DNA from: UBA6623 sp965226435 | Lineage (GTDB): Bacteria > Acidobacteriota > Terriglobia > Bryobacterales > UBA6623 | Direction: 5' to 3' | Assembly (NCBI GenBank): GCA_965226435.1 | Contig: CBDDCY010000011.1 | Span: 620,001 to 684,000, forward strand | Length of the DNA stretch: 64,000 bases | In this document: piece after piece, positions 34,914 to 42,609 of the stretch | Layout: each line of letters opens with the position of its first letter | How positions within the stretch are numbered: position 1 is the stretch's first letter | Notes under the pieces: model-generated | The model's input: the letters and a program-made list of their open reading frames with translations, nothing else | Databases searched by the model: none | Told to the model about the DNA's origin: nothing | Position numbers and translations under genes: made by a program

Positions 34914-36158
34914 TCAGCACGGCGTGTTCGCGGACCGGAAACTGGCAAACAGCTTGTGCTTGGCTCGCTGCATCCGGCGCGCCGCCGCAGTGTCGCTTTC
35001 CGCCTGGGCAATGCGGCCCAGAGCCTCAAGCGTGTGCCCTGGCTTGAGGTAGCCGGCGGCCTCGGGCAACTGCTCGAAAGATTCCCAAGGCGTCTGGTAG
35101 TGGCGATACACCCGCTTCTGCTTGCCTTTGGCGTCGGTCTTGATCTCGGGCTGTCCGCAGGGCCGGTGGAAATTCAAATAGGGATTGAAGTGCTGTTGGT
35201 AGAAGCGCTGGATGCGCCCCGCGTGCGGCGCCGCGATGTGCGTATATCCCATGTGTTTGCGGATCACCGCGCCGTTTTTCGATTCCACCAAGCCGTTGTC
35301 ATTGGAGTGCCGCGGACGCGACTTGGTCTGTTCGATCAGCAGCTTGTTCAATAACTTCTCCACCGTGCGATTGAGGAACTCGCTGCCGTTGTCGGAATGG
35401 AAGCCGCGGATACGAAAGGGAAACTGCTCGATCATGGCTTTCAGCAACGGCTCCAGCCAGGCTTCACTGATCGCGGCTGTGGCGCCGACCACTTGCCACT
35501 GGGTGACTTCATCCACGGCATTGATGTGGTAGACGCCCTTGACGCCATCGCGATCCCCTTGATGCACCGTATCCACTCGCAGAAAGCCGGGTCGGCCTTG
35601 CGGGTCGGGCCGGCGCCGCTCGCCGATCGACACCGCTGTGGGCCGGGTCTTGGTGAAATGCAGCCGCCGCCGGCGGTAGGCACTGCGCCGCCGCAGGCGA
35701 TAAATCTGGGCCACCGAGATCCCCGCCAACCGCTCGTATTCGCGCTGCTGGTACTGCTGGTATTCCCGCTCGAGGATCTTGCGCGTGGCCGGGCCGCTGA
35801 GGGTTTCGTGGGCCTCGTCCACCGCCGCCAGCAGTTCGACGTCGGCGGGCGTGTACTTGCGGGCAAAGCGATGCCGCCGGTAGCGGGCGGGTTGGAGTTC
35901 TCCGCCCTGCCGGTACTGCTGGATCAGCCGCGTGATTTGCGCCCGGCTCAGTCCGGTCATCTTGACCAGATACTGCCGCAGCAGCCCTTTGTCGGCGCGG
36001 TTCTGGCGGCTGTAGCCGTGCCGGCCAAGCGTGCGCGCCACCCAAGCGTAAATCTCGGCCCGCCCTTTGCCTTTGAATCGAATCTCCTGGCTGGAGTGGA
36101 GAAACTGCCGGATCTGTTGCGGATTCAACTTGCCGGCGTTTTGCACTTGGATAGTCAA
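34914..36158 (-). CDS. rve-type DDE transposase
   Basis: A 414-residue transposase. An N-terminal HTH region (TGLSRAQITRLIQQY) leads into a retroviral-integrase-like core with catalytic Asp in RVDTVHQGD, Asp in FHSDNGSEF and Glu in NGLVESKNG. The frame is uninterrupted. It is clearly not the same family as the ISNCY-like enzyme beside it; I leave the IS family unassigned (IS481/IS3-like layouts are the closest). Confidence 0.88.
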   Translation of the reverse strand: MTIQVQNAGKLNPQQIRQFLHSSQEIRFKGKGRAEIYAWVARTLGRHGYSRQNRADKGLLRQYLVKMTGLSRAQITRLIQQYRQGGELQPARYRRHRFARKYTPADVELLAAVDEAHETLSGPATRKILEREYQQYQQREYERLAGISVAQIYRLRRRSAYRRRRLHFTKTRPTAVSIGERRRPDPQGRPGFLRVDTVHQGDRDGVKGVYHINAVDEVTQWQVVGATAAISEAWLEPLLKAMIEQFPFRIRGFHSDNGSEFLNRTVEKLLNKLLIEQTKSRPRHSNDNGLVESKNGAVIRKHMGYTHIAAPHAGRIQRFYQQHFNPYLNFHRPCGQPEIKTDAKGKQKRVYRHYQTPWESFEQLPEAAGYLKPGHTLEALGRIAQAESDTAAARRMQRAKHKLFASFRSANTPC

Positions 36159-36349
36159 TCCCCAGCATGCCCACTCCCCGATCCTGCAGGCTCATCTTGT
36201 GTGAGAAACAAACTCCTCGTTCAGGCTCATCTTGCATGAGACAAGACTGCCGGTGTTGAAGGGCGATGATAATGTCCCCTTGAGAGGGCGATAGAAATGT
36301 CCCCTAACCTAAGGCTCCGAAGGAGGAGCCTAGATTGGAGAGGACATGG

Positions 36350-37615
36350 ATGAACGACAAGGAATTGAGACGGGGCGAGGTACTGGGCCGGGTGAAGCGA
36401 GGCGAGTTGAAGCTGAGCGAGGCGGCGCGGATACTCGATATCAGTTATCGCCAGACCAAGCGGATCTGGAGGCGCTACAGCGCGGGAGGGACAAAAGCAT
36501 TGAAGCACGGCAACGTGGGCCGGGTATCGAACCGCGCCAAGCCGGCGGAAGTTCGCAAGCGAGTGCTGCAACTGGTGCGCGAACACTACTCCGGCGAGCC
36601 GCACGAGCGCTTCGGGCCGACGCTGGCGGCCGAGCATTTGTGGACAGACCACGATCTGAAACTATCGGTGCGAACACTGCGGCTCTGGATGCTCGCCGAG
36701 GGCCTGTGGAGCCGCCGCCGCAAGCGCCGGCCGCATCGCTCGCGGCGGCGGCGTAAAGCGCACTTGGGCGAGCTGATCCAGGTCGACGGTTCGCACCACG
36801 AGTGGCTCGAAGCGCGCGGGCGGAAAGGTTGCCTGATGAACTTCGTCGACGATGCGACCGGTCTGGCGCTGTGCCGTTTCTCGAGCGAGGAAACGACTTG
36901 GGCGGCGGCCGATCTGCTCGAAGCCTGGGTGCGTCAATACGGCGTTCCGAAGGCGTTGTATTGCGACTGGAAGAACGTCTACAAGCGCCGGCCAACGTCG
37001 CGTGAAGCGCTGGAAGGCATCGAGCCCGAGACGCAGTTCGGACGCATGTGCGCCAAGCTCGGCATTGGTATCATCGCCGCTTCGTCACCGCAAGCGAAGG
37101 GCCGCGTGGAGCGCCATCACGGCACCCATCAAGACCGCCTGATCAAGAAGATGCGGCTCAAAGGCATTGCCGATTACGAGGCGGCGAACCGCTATCTCGA
37201 CGAGCAGTATCTGCCAGAGCACAACGCCAAGTTCGCCTCTGAGCCGTCAGCGGGAGCGGACTTTCATCGGCGCTTATCGAAGCGTTTGGACTTGAAGTGG
37301 GTGTTTTGCTTGGAGGGAGAGCGGGTGGTGTCCAACGACCTGGTGGTACGTTTCGAGAACCGTTTTCCGCAGTTGAAACCGCAGCGCAATCAGGCTCTGG
37401 GCGCAGGCGCGAGAGTAACCGTGCAGCAAGCGCGCGAGGGCGAGTTGCGGGTGGTGTTCGAGGGGAAAACGGTGGCGTTCGACGAGATCGCCAAGCCGCT
37501 CCCCAAGGTGCGGCCGGAGCCGAAACCGCGCCTGGCGCCGCAGCCGCGCACACCGCCGGCGAATCACCCTTGGCGCGCGCCGTTGAAGCCGAAAAAACGG
37601 GCGGCGACCGCGTGA
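36350..37615 (+). CDS. ISNCY/IS1202-like DDE transposase (copy 3)
   Basis: Protein sequence identical to the copy at 15734-16999, with the same HTH, basic linker and three acidic catalytic positions (VDGSHHEW, YCDWKNVY, RVERHHGTH). Identity between copies tens of kilobases apart points to recent transposition. Same choice of ATG and same ribosome-binding site as copy 2. Confidence 0.93.
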   Translation: MNDKELRRGEVLGRVKRGELKLSEAARILDISYRQTKRIWRRYSAGGTKALKHGNVGRVSNRAKPAEVRKRVLQLVREHYSGEPHERFGPTLAAEHLWTDHDLKLSVRTLRLWMLAEGLWSRRRKRRPHRSRRRRKAHLGELIQVDGSHHEWLEARGRKGCLMNFVDDATGLALCRFSSEETTWAAADLLEAWVRQYGVPKALYCDWKNVYKRRPTSREALEGIEPETQFGRMCAKLGIGIIAASSPQAKGRVERHHGTHQDRLIKKMRLKGIADYEAANRYLDEQYLPEHNAKFASEPSAGADFHRRLSKRLDLKWVFCLEGERVVSNDLVVRFENRFPQLKPQRNQALGAGARVTVQQAREGELRVVFEGKTVAFDEIAKPLPKVRPEPKPRLAPQPRTPPANHPWRAPLKPKKRAATA

Positions 37616-37766
37616 AGAGGGCTGTGGAAATGACGGGGCCGTGGAAAACGAGGAAAACCCTCGGCAGCCGACGAGGAGCTTCGAACCTCATCGCTCGGGT
37701 TTCCCACGTTTCCCCCAGCCCCTTGGAAATCGCTGTGCGATTCCCACATTCCCACAAGCCCCTACG
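37616..37766 (+). repeat. Conserved 3' tail of the IS (copy 3)
   Basis: The same non-coding segment as at 17000-17150, with the hairpin around GGAAATCGC/GCGATTCC and the long-range complementary GGAAAAC and GTTTCCC blocks. Confidence 0.7.
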
Positions 37767-37857
37767 ACTACTATCCTTTTACTTAAAAGGGGACATTTCT
37801 ACCGGGCTAACCAAGGGGACATTTCTATCGCCTCTTGACATGAGACAAGACTGGCCC

Positions 37858-37887
37858 TTGACATCCGTTGACCCAGGGGGGTAGGCT
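37858..37887 (+). promoter_or_regulatory. Possible promoter of the TonB receptor gene
   Basis: TTGACA (37858-37863) and a weak TAGGCT (37882-37887) are separated by 18 nt, shortly after the IS end. This would give a leader of more than 200 nt. Consensus match only, and the IS has brought new sequence next to it. Confidence 0.25.
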
Positions 37888-37979
37888 GGGGACGAGGTTG
37901 GGTAATATTTGGTGGGGTGGGTAGTTAAGTCCTCTCGGATTCAACTTCCGTAAGTCTTTTTTTTTGTTTACCCTAGCGC

Positions 37980-38085
37980 GGAAGCCGTCGTAGCCCCACG
38001 CCGGGGTGGTTCTTGTAGAAGAAAGATCTTACCGAACAGCGGGCCGAATAGTTCGGTTTCCGGAATAAATTTGGCCGACAAATCG
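37980..38085 (+). promoter_or_regulatory. Hairpin-rich leader of the TonB receptor gene
   Basis: Three palindromes follow each other upstream of the gene: AGCCCCACGCCGGGGTGG, CCGAATAGTTCGG and GGCCGACAAATCGGCC (38069-38084). The last lies just before the ribosome-binding site GGGGGAGG. They could be mRNA structures that control translation or operator sites. No known riboswitch was recognised. Confidence 0.4.
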
Positions 38086-38113
38086 GCCGTTCAGCATTGG
38101 GGGAGGAAAACAT

Positions 38114-41100
38114 ATGACACAAAGTTATCGCAGCGTGCTTATGCTGGTCGTCGTGGCATTGCTTGTGACCGCGGGCCTGCAAGCACAAGTTACTACCGCA
38201 ACGGTTTATGGACGCGTCCTAGACCCGACCGGTGCGGTCGTGCCCGGCGCTGATGTCGCGGCATCGAACCAAGCTACCGGCGCCGAATTCAATACGGTGT
38301 CCAGCGGCAACGGTGATTTCACCATCACGTATTTGCCCGCCGGTACTTACACCATCACCATCTCGGCGGAAGGTTTCAAGACCTATCAAGAAATCGGCCT
38401 GACTCTGGCGTCGGGGCAGCGGCACAGCACCGACTTCGGCCTCGAAATCGGCGTTACTACCGAGACGGTCACCGTTACGTCCGAAGCTCCGTTGATGAAC
38501 ACGGTCAACGCCGAGCAGGACATTGCGTTGAACACCAACCAGGTCAACGAGCTGCCGATGATCAACCGTGACATCACCGGTATCTTGACGCTCGGTACGG
38601 GAGCATCGCTGACCGACGGCGGTTGGACTCTGTCGATTAACGGTCTCGCCCCCCGCGGCTTCACCATGACGGTGGACGCGGTGGACGCGGTCCCCGACGC
38701 CGAGTTCGCCGGGCTCTCGCTCTACCAGAACTTCAACTTCATCAAGGGCATCAGCGTGGAAGCGGTGCAAGAGGTGGAAACCTCGAAGAACATCTTCTCC
38801 GCGGAAATCGGCCATACCATCGCCGGTAATGTCAACCTGATCTCGAAGAGCGGGTCGAACCAGTTGCACGGCAGCGCTTTCGAGATGTATCAGTCCGGCG
38901 GCTTGCATGCCAACAACTTCTTTGTCGGGTCAAAGGCGCCGCTCGTTTATCACCAGTTCGGCGGCTCCATCGGCGGTCCGATCAAGAAGGACGAACTGTT
39001 CTTCTTCGGAGTTTATGAAGGCTACCGCTTCGGCGGGAAGACCCCGGTCCCGGGTCAAACGTGGTCGAGCGGGATGCGGCAACGCATTCTCGACTCGATC
39101 CCGGGTTCACAGGCGTATATGGATCTGTGGCCGTTGCCGACCGCATCCGATGGGCCGCCTATCGCTGAAAACGATGCCCGCTTCGAGAGCATCTGCGGGG
39201 GGCAAGATTTTCTCGATATCGCGGCCGGCCGGCCGTGCCTGGAGTCAACCGCTTTCTTCGGCGGCCAGGGTAATGAGTCGCGCCACGACAATCACTTCGT
39301 CGCCAAGGTTGACTGGAATGCCTCCAACAGCGACTTCCTGACCTTCCGTTACGTCGGTGGAACGCCCTTGCGAAGGATTCCTCGCACGATTCTCGGCAAC
39401 GGGCGCCAGTGGGACGGCATCAACCAGAACGGCTCGTTCACCTGGACGAAGATCATCAGCCCGACCATGACCTCCGAGACGCGCTGGGGCACCAACGTGA
39501 ACGCCATCAACCGTCTCGACGTGGCCTACGCGGCGAATAAAGTTCCGTTCATCCGCGGTTTCGGAAACCCCTCCGAGCCCGGCGCGGAAGTCTTCGCCAA
39601 GGACGGCCACACTTCGACGTTGACCCAGAACTTCTCGAAGACCTCGGGTAAGCACTCGATGAAGTTCGGCTTTATGTATCGCTACATGAGCGGCACGCGC
39701 ATCAACGAGGAAGTTCCGGTTTACACCTATGAAACGCAAGCGGACCTACTAGCCGCCAACATCACCTCCGCCCGTTTCATCTTTTCGCTGGAGAAGTTCC
39801 TCTGGAAACGATCGTTCTTTGGAGGCTTCTTCCAGGACGACATCCGCATCACGCCGCGGTTCATGTTGAATCTCGGCATGCGCTGGGACTACGCCTCGGT
39901 GGTGCGGTCGGACCAGGTCGACGGGATCAGCGACAATGTCTTCAATCGTGATGGCCCCTTCGGTCAGCCGGGCGCTTCGCTCTCCAATCAGTCCGCTCTG
40001 TACCGTCCCGCGGACAGCGCCTGGGACGTCTACAACAAGATGTTTTCGCCGCGTATCAGCTTCGCCTATACGCTGGACGATTCGGGCAAGACGGTTCTGC
40101 GCGGTGGCTCGGGCATCTTCTTCATGCCGAACAACATGTTCTCCGGTGCGATCGAGATCCTCTCAAACGGTCCTGACGCCCCGGTGGAACTGTCGGCCGG
40201 CGAGCTGCAAGTCAAGAGCCTCGGCTTGCAGTACGGCGACACCAACGAGACGGCTCTGACCGCCGCGCAATCGCAAGACTCCATTTCGGGCAGCTCGGTG
40301 GATCCGCACCGGAAGCCGCCCTACAGTCTGCAGTATACGTTCGGCATTCAGCGGGAGATCAACAATGCGACCGTAGTTGAAATCGGCTATGTCGGTAACC
40401 ACGGCGTTCGCACGATCTACAGTCCCGACTATAACCGGATCATCGTCAATACCGGGGGGCTTAAGCTGAGCGAGACGCTCGGGTTGGCGAACTTCTCGCA
40501 GAACTTCCGCCACTACATGAATGCGGATTCGACGGGATACCATAGCCTGCAGGCGTCGTTGAAGCGCCGCTTCGCCGACAGCTTCCAGTACAACTTGAAC
40601 TACACCTATGCGTGGAACTGGGCGCACTTCCGCGGCGACATGACTTGCTGCGGCCGCAGCGAGAACCCGCAAGATCTCTTCAACATGGACGCCAACCGCG
40701 GACCGACGTCCTATCACCTGCGGCATCGCTTCACCGGCGATTTCTTCTGGGAACTTCCCGGCAAGAATATCGAAGGCGCGGCCAAGCACATTGTGGGTGG
40801 CTGGACGGTCGGCGGTATTATAGAGTTTCGCTCGGGATTCACTCTGCCGGTCAGCAGCAGCACGACCGCCAACCCCGGTGCGCGGCCGGACATTCTGGTG
40901 AACCACGCGGCGGCGATCAATGGCAACTGGGGAACGAACCAGTTGCAGTATCTGGATCCAACCGCCTTTGCTTTGCCGCCCACGGACGAGTTCGGCGTCA
41001 ATCTGCGGCCGGGGACCTTGTCTCGCCGTGCCCTCTACGGGCCCGGATTCGGGAACCTGGACTTCGTGCTGCAGAAGAACATCTTCATGCAGGAACGGCA

Positions 41101-41251
41101 CCGTTTGCAGTTCCGAATCGACTTCTACAATATGTTCAACACGGTGAATTTCACCGGCGTTAACACCAATGCTCGCTCCAGCGGCCTTGGTTTGCTCAAC
41201 CGAGTGGCGCCTCCGCGTCGCGTGCAGTTGATGTTCCGGTACTCGTTCTAA
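38114..41251 (+). CDS. TonB-dependent receptor with N-terminal carboxypeptidase-regulatory domain (Oar-like)
   Basis: A 1045-residue outer-membrane protein. A signal peptide (LMLVVVALLVTAGLQAQ) is followed by a CarboxypepD_reg-like domain (TTATVYGRVLDPTGAVVPGA, YLPAGTYTITISAEGFKTY), a plug (LMNTVNAEQDIALNTNQVNE..INRDITGILTLG) and a long beta-barrel ending in an aromatic residue (VQLMFRYSF), as expected for outer-membrane insertion. This architecture is greatly expanded in Acidobacteriota. The substrate is unknown, perhaps oligosaccharides or peptides. A good ribosome-binding site (GGGGGAGG) precedes the ATG. Confidence 0.92.
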   Translation: MTQSYRSVLMLVVVALLVTAGLQAQVTTATVYGRVLDPTGAVVPGADVAASNQATGAEFNTVSSGNGDFTITYLPAGTYTITISAEGFKTYQEIGLTLASGQRHSTDFGLEIGVTTETVTVTSEAPLMNTVNAEQDIALNTNQVNELPMINRDITGILTLGTGASLTDGGWTLSINGLAPRGFTMTVDAVDAVPDAEFAGLSLYQNFNFIKGISVEAVQEVETSKNIFSAEIGHTIAGNVNLISKSGSNQLHGSAFEMYQSGGLHANNFFVGSKAPLVYHQFGGSIGGPIKKDELFFFGVYEGYRFGGKTPVPGQTWSSGMRQRILDSIPGSQAYMDLWPLPTASDGPPIAENDARFESICGGQDFLDIAAGRPCLESTAFFGGQGNESRHDNHFVAKVDWNASNSDFLTFRYVGGTPLRRIPRTILGNGRQWDGINQNGSFTWTKIISPTMTSETRWGTNVNAINRLDVAYAANKVPFIRGFGNPSEPGAEVFAKDGHTSTLTQNFSKTSGKHSMKFGFMYRYMSGTRINEEVPVYTYETQADLLAANITSARFIFSLEKFLWKRSFFGGFFQDDIRITPRFMLNLGMRWDYASVVRSDQVDGISDNVFNRDGPFGQPGASLSNQSALYRPADSAWDVYNKMFSPRISFAYTLDDSGKTVLRGGSGIFFMPNNMFSGAIEILSNGPDAPVELSAGELQVKSLGLQYGDTNETALTAAQSQDSISGSSVDPHRKPPYSLQYTFGIQREINNATVVEIGYVGNHGVRTIYSPDYNRIIVNTGGLKLSETLGLANFSQNFRHYMNADSTGYHSLQASLKRRFADSFQYNLNYTYAWNWAHFRGDMTCCGRSENPQDLFNMDANRGPTSYHLRHRFTGDFFWELPGKNIEGAAKHIVGGWTVGGIIEFRSGFTLPVSSSTTANPGARPDILVNHAAAINGNWGTNQLQYLDPTAFALPPTDEFGVNLRPGTLSRRALYGPGFGNLDFVLQKNIFMQERHRLQFRIDFYNMFNTVNFTGVNTNARSSGLGLLNRVAPPRRVQLMFRYSF

Positions 41252-41311
41252 CGATGTTTTTTGGGTGGGCGGCTTTCGAGTCGCCCGCCTGACAGGTTCA
41301 ATCCTTTAACC

Positions 41312-41342
41312 AGAGAGCCGGCCCGAAAGGGTCGGCTCTTTC
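41312..41342 (+). terminator. Intrinsic terminator after the TonB receptor gene
   Basis: AGAGCCGGCCC-GAAA-GGGTCGGCTCT forms an 11-bp stem with a GNRA-type loop, followed by a short T-rich run. A second GC-rich hairpin (GGGCGGC/GTCGCCC, near 41268-41288) stands just before it. Confidence 0.8.
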
Positions 41343-41399
41343 TGTATGGATCAGGCCCGTGACGGGGTGCCGAATTCTGACGCATTCTTGTCGGACAAG

Positions 41400-41947
41400 A
41401 CCGCGAACCTCTTGAGCCGCGAAGCGGCGGCGGGAATATAGCCTAGGGTGGAGCCGAAGGCGGAACCCTGGGTAGAATTCCCCACCCGTGCGAGCCCTGA
41501 AGGGGCGGCCGGAACCCCGCGCGTTCATCAGTGCATGTGGGAGCGGTGAACGCTCGCCCTCAGGCTCCGTCGGGACCCCTGGAATTTGGCCCGGGGAAAT
41601 GGACCCCCAACGGAAAGCCCCAGAGGGGCTCTGGAACAAGTTCCGCGATATTGGCTCACGGCTCGGTCCGGCGCATTGGTTCATGTCGTCTTCGAGACGA
41701 ATCTCCAGCAGTGAAAAGAATCGGGCTTAGCCTCCGGCTTGGCTTTCGGGGAGAGCCCGGTTCACCGCGGTTCACCGGGCCTGGGTTGCACGAATAGCCC
41801 GGTCATTCAAACGTCGAAAAAACGGCCTTTTCCAAACAACGCCGGCCTAAACGACGGCATGATTTCAGCCCGCCGATTCTCTCTCGCACTCCGATTCGCG
41901 GCCTACCAATACACGCCCATGCTATTCTGAAAAAGCTACGTTTCAAG
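41400..41947. repeat. Intergenic region with several small palindromes
   Basis: No gene is supported. Short inverted repeats recur: GGTGGAGCCGAAGGCGGAACC, CCCTGAAGGGGC, AGCCCCAGAGGGGCT and the tandem GGTTCACCGCGGTTCACCGG. Such strings of palindromes are common between genes of high-GC acidobacterial genomes, but their role here is unknown. Confidence 0.45.
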
Positions 41948-42023
41948 GGGCCTGTGGCGCAGTTGGGAGCGCGCTTCCATGGCATGGAAGAGGTCGAGGG
42001 TTCGACTCCCTCCAGGTCCACCA
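41948..42023 (+). tRNA. tRNA-Ala (anticodon GGC)
   Basis: The cloverleaf folds fully. The acceptor stem is GGGCCTG/CAGGTCC with one G-T pair, the D arm is GCGC...GCGC, the anticodon stem CTTCC/GGAAG encloses the loop ATGGCAT with anticodon GGC, and the T arm is GAGGG-TTCGACT-CCCTC. The discriminator A and an encoded CCA end the gene at 42023. Length 76 nt including CCA. Confidence 0.97.
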
Positions 42024-42100
42024 ATCCCCTTCCCCGTCAGCCGTTTTGTGGCCGTCCGGTTTGCCCCAGGCGGGCATTCTCAACCCAGCAAAGGCTGCAC

Positions 42101-42397
42101 TTAGCTCCTGAATTCCGAGTTGCTGAAAGCGATCGATCCGCCGTTGGCGAGCACGGTGTAGACAACGCTGTCGTCCGAGGCCCGGCGAACCTCGACGGAG
42201 GACCCCGGATCGGCGGAAAAAACCGCAACCTTGGCGTCACCGGGGCGGTAGCCGAAATTGTCGACCCCCTTGGCCTCGGTCGTGACCGGGGCGGCCACCA
42301 GACGGAGCGACACCGCCAGAAGACCCACCATGACAGGTACAAGCCGGCCCCCAAACAGCGCCTGTCGTGAACGCGGGTTAGCGTTGCTGCCGTCCAT
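42101..42397 (-). pseudogene. Fragment of an exported protein with a CelD-N-like Ig domain
   Basis: A 98-residue frame with a signal-like hydrophobic part (LVPVMVGLLAVSLRLVAAP) followed by NFGYRPGDAKVAVFSADPGS, which resembles the N-terminal Ig-like domain of family 9 glycosidases. It stops after FSNSEFRS without any catalytic domain. It ends 77 bp from the tRNA-Ala gene. A fragment left by deletion or integration seems likely; a genuine small protein cannot be excluded. Confidence 0.45.
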
Positions 42398-42542
42398 GGA
42401 GCAATTATCCCCTCTCAGCGTCTCTCAGAGGGCTCCAGCCTAGGCGTTCGAGCGGAAAGCGGTCAATGAGCCGAAGGTACCAAAGGTCCCGTGCTATTCC
42501 GGCCGATCGGGTTTCCCAACAAAATCAAACGGCGTGGAGAAA

Positions 42543-42576
42543 GAACGGCCCCGCGGTTTGCGCCGCGGGGCCGTTA
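42543..42576 (-). terminator. Strong intrinsic terminator after the beta-propeller gene
   Basis: AACGGCCCCGCGG and CCGCGGGGCCGTT form a perfect 13-bp stem around a short loop. On the minus strand CTTTCT follows, fitting termination of the gene ending at 42610. Confidence 0.8.
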
Positions 42577-42609
42577 GCGACAAGGCGCCGGCCAAGAGAG
42601 GAGCTTGAC

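Larger units (their letters stand above)
34687..36241 (-). mobile_element. Insertion sequence with rve-type transposase (about 1555 bp)
   Basis: The borders are set by inverted repeats of about 22 bp: TCTCATCGAAGGATGAGCCT at 34687 and, on the other strand, TCTCATGCAAGATGAGCCTG ending at 36241. A second, inner copy of the end motif (CAGGCTCATCTTGTGTGAGA) lies at 36188-36207, a likely extra transposase-binding site. Another IS has landed at its right border. No target duplication can be read with certainty. Confidence 0.8.
36254..37840 (+). mobile_element. ISNCY/IS1202-like insertion sequence, copy 3 (complete, 1587 bp)
   Basis: Same ends and length as copy 2. One base differs in the leader (CCCCTAACCTAAGG here, CCCCTAATCTAAGG in copies 1 and 2). 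The flanks read TGAGACAAGACTG on both sides (36237 and 37841), but the next four bases disagree (CCGG against GCCC), so the 17-bp duplication is imperfect. The target includes the last bases of the neighbouring IS. Confidence 0.94.

Noticed and set aside
34797..35354. A 185-codon plus-strand frame over the IS tail and transposase end
   Set aside because: It crosses the non-coding tail and the antisense of the transposase; the equivalent frames in the other IS copies differ and have no motif.
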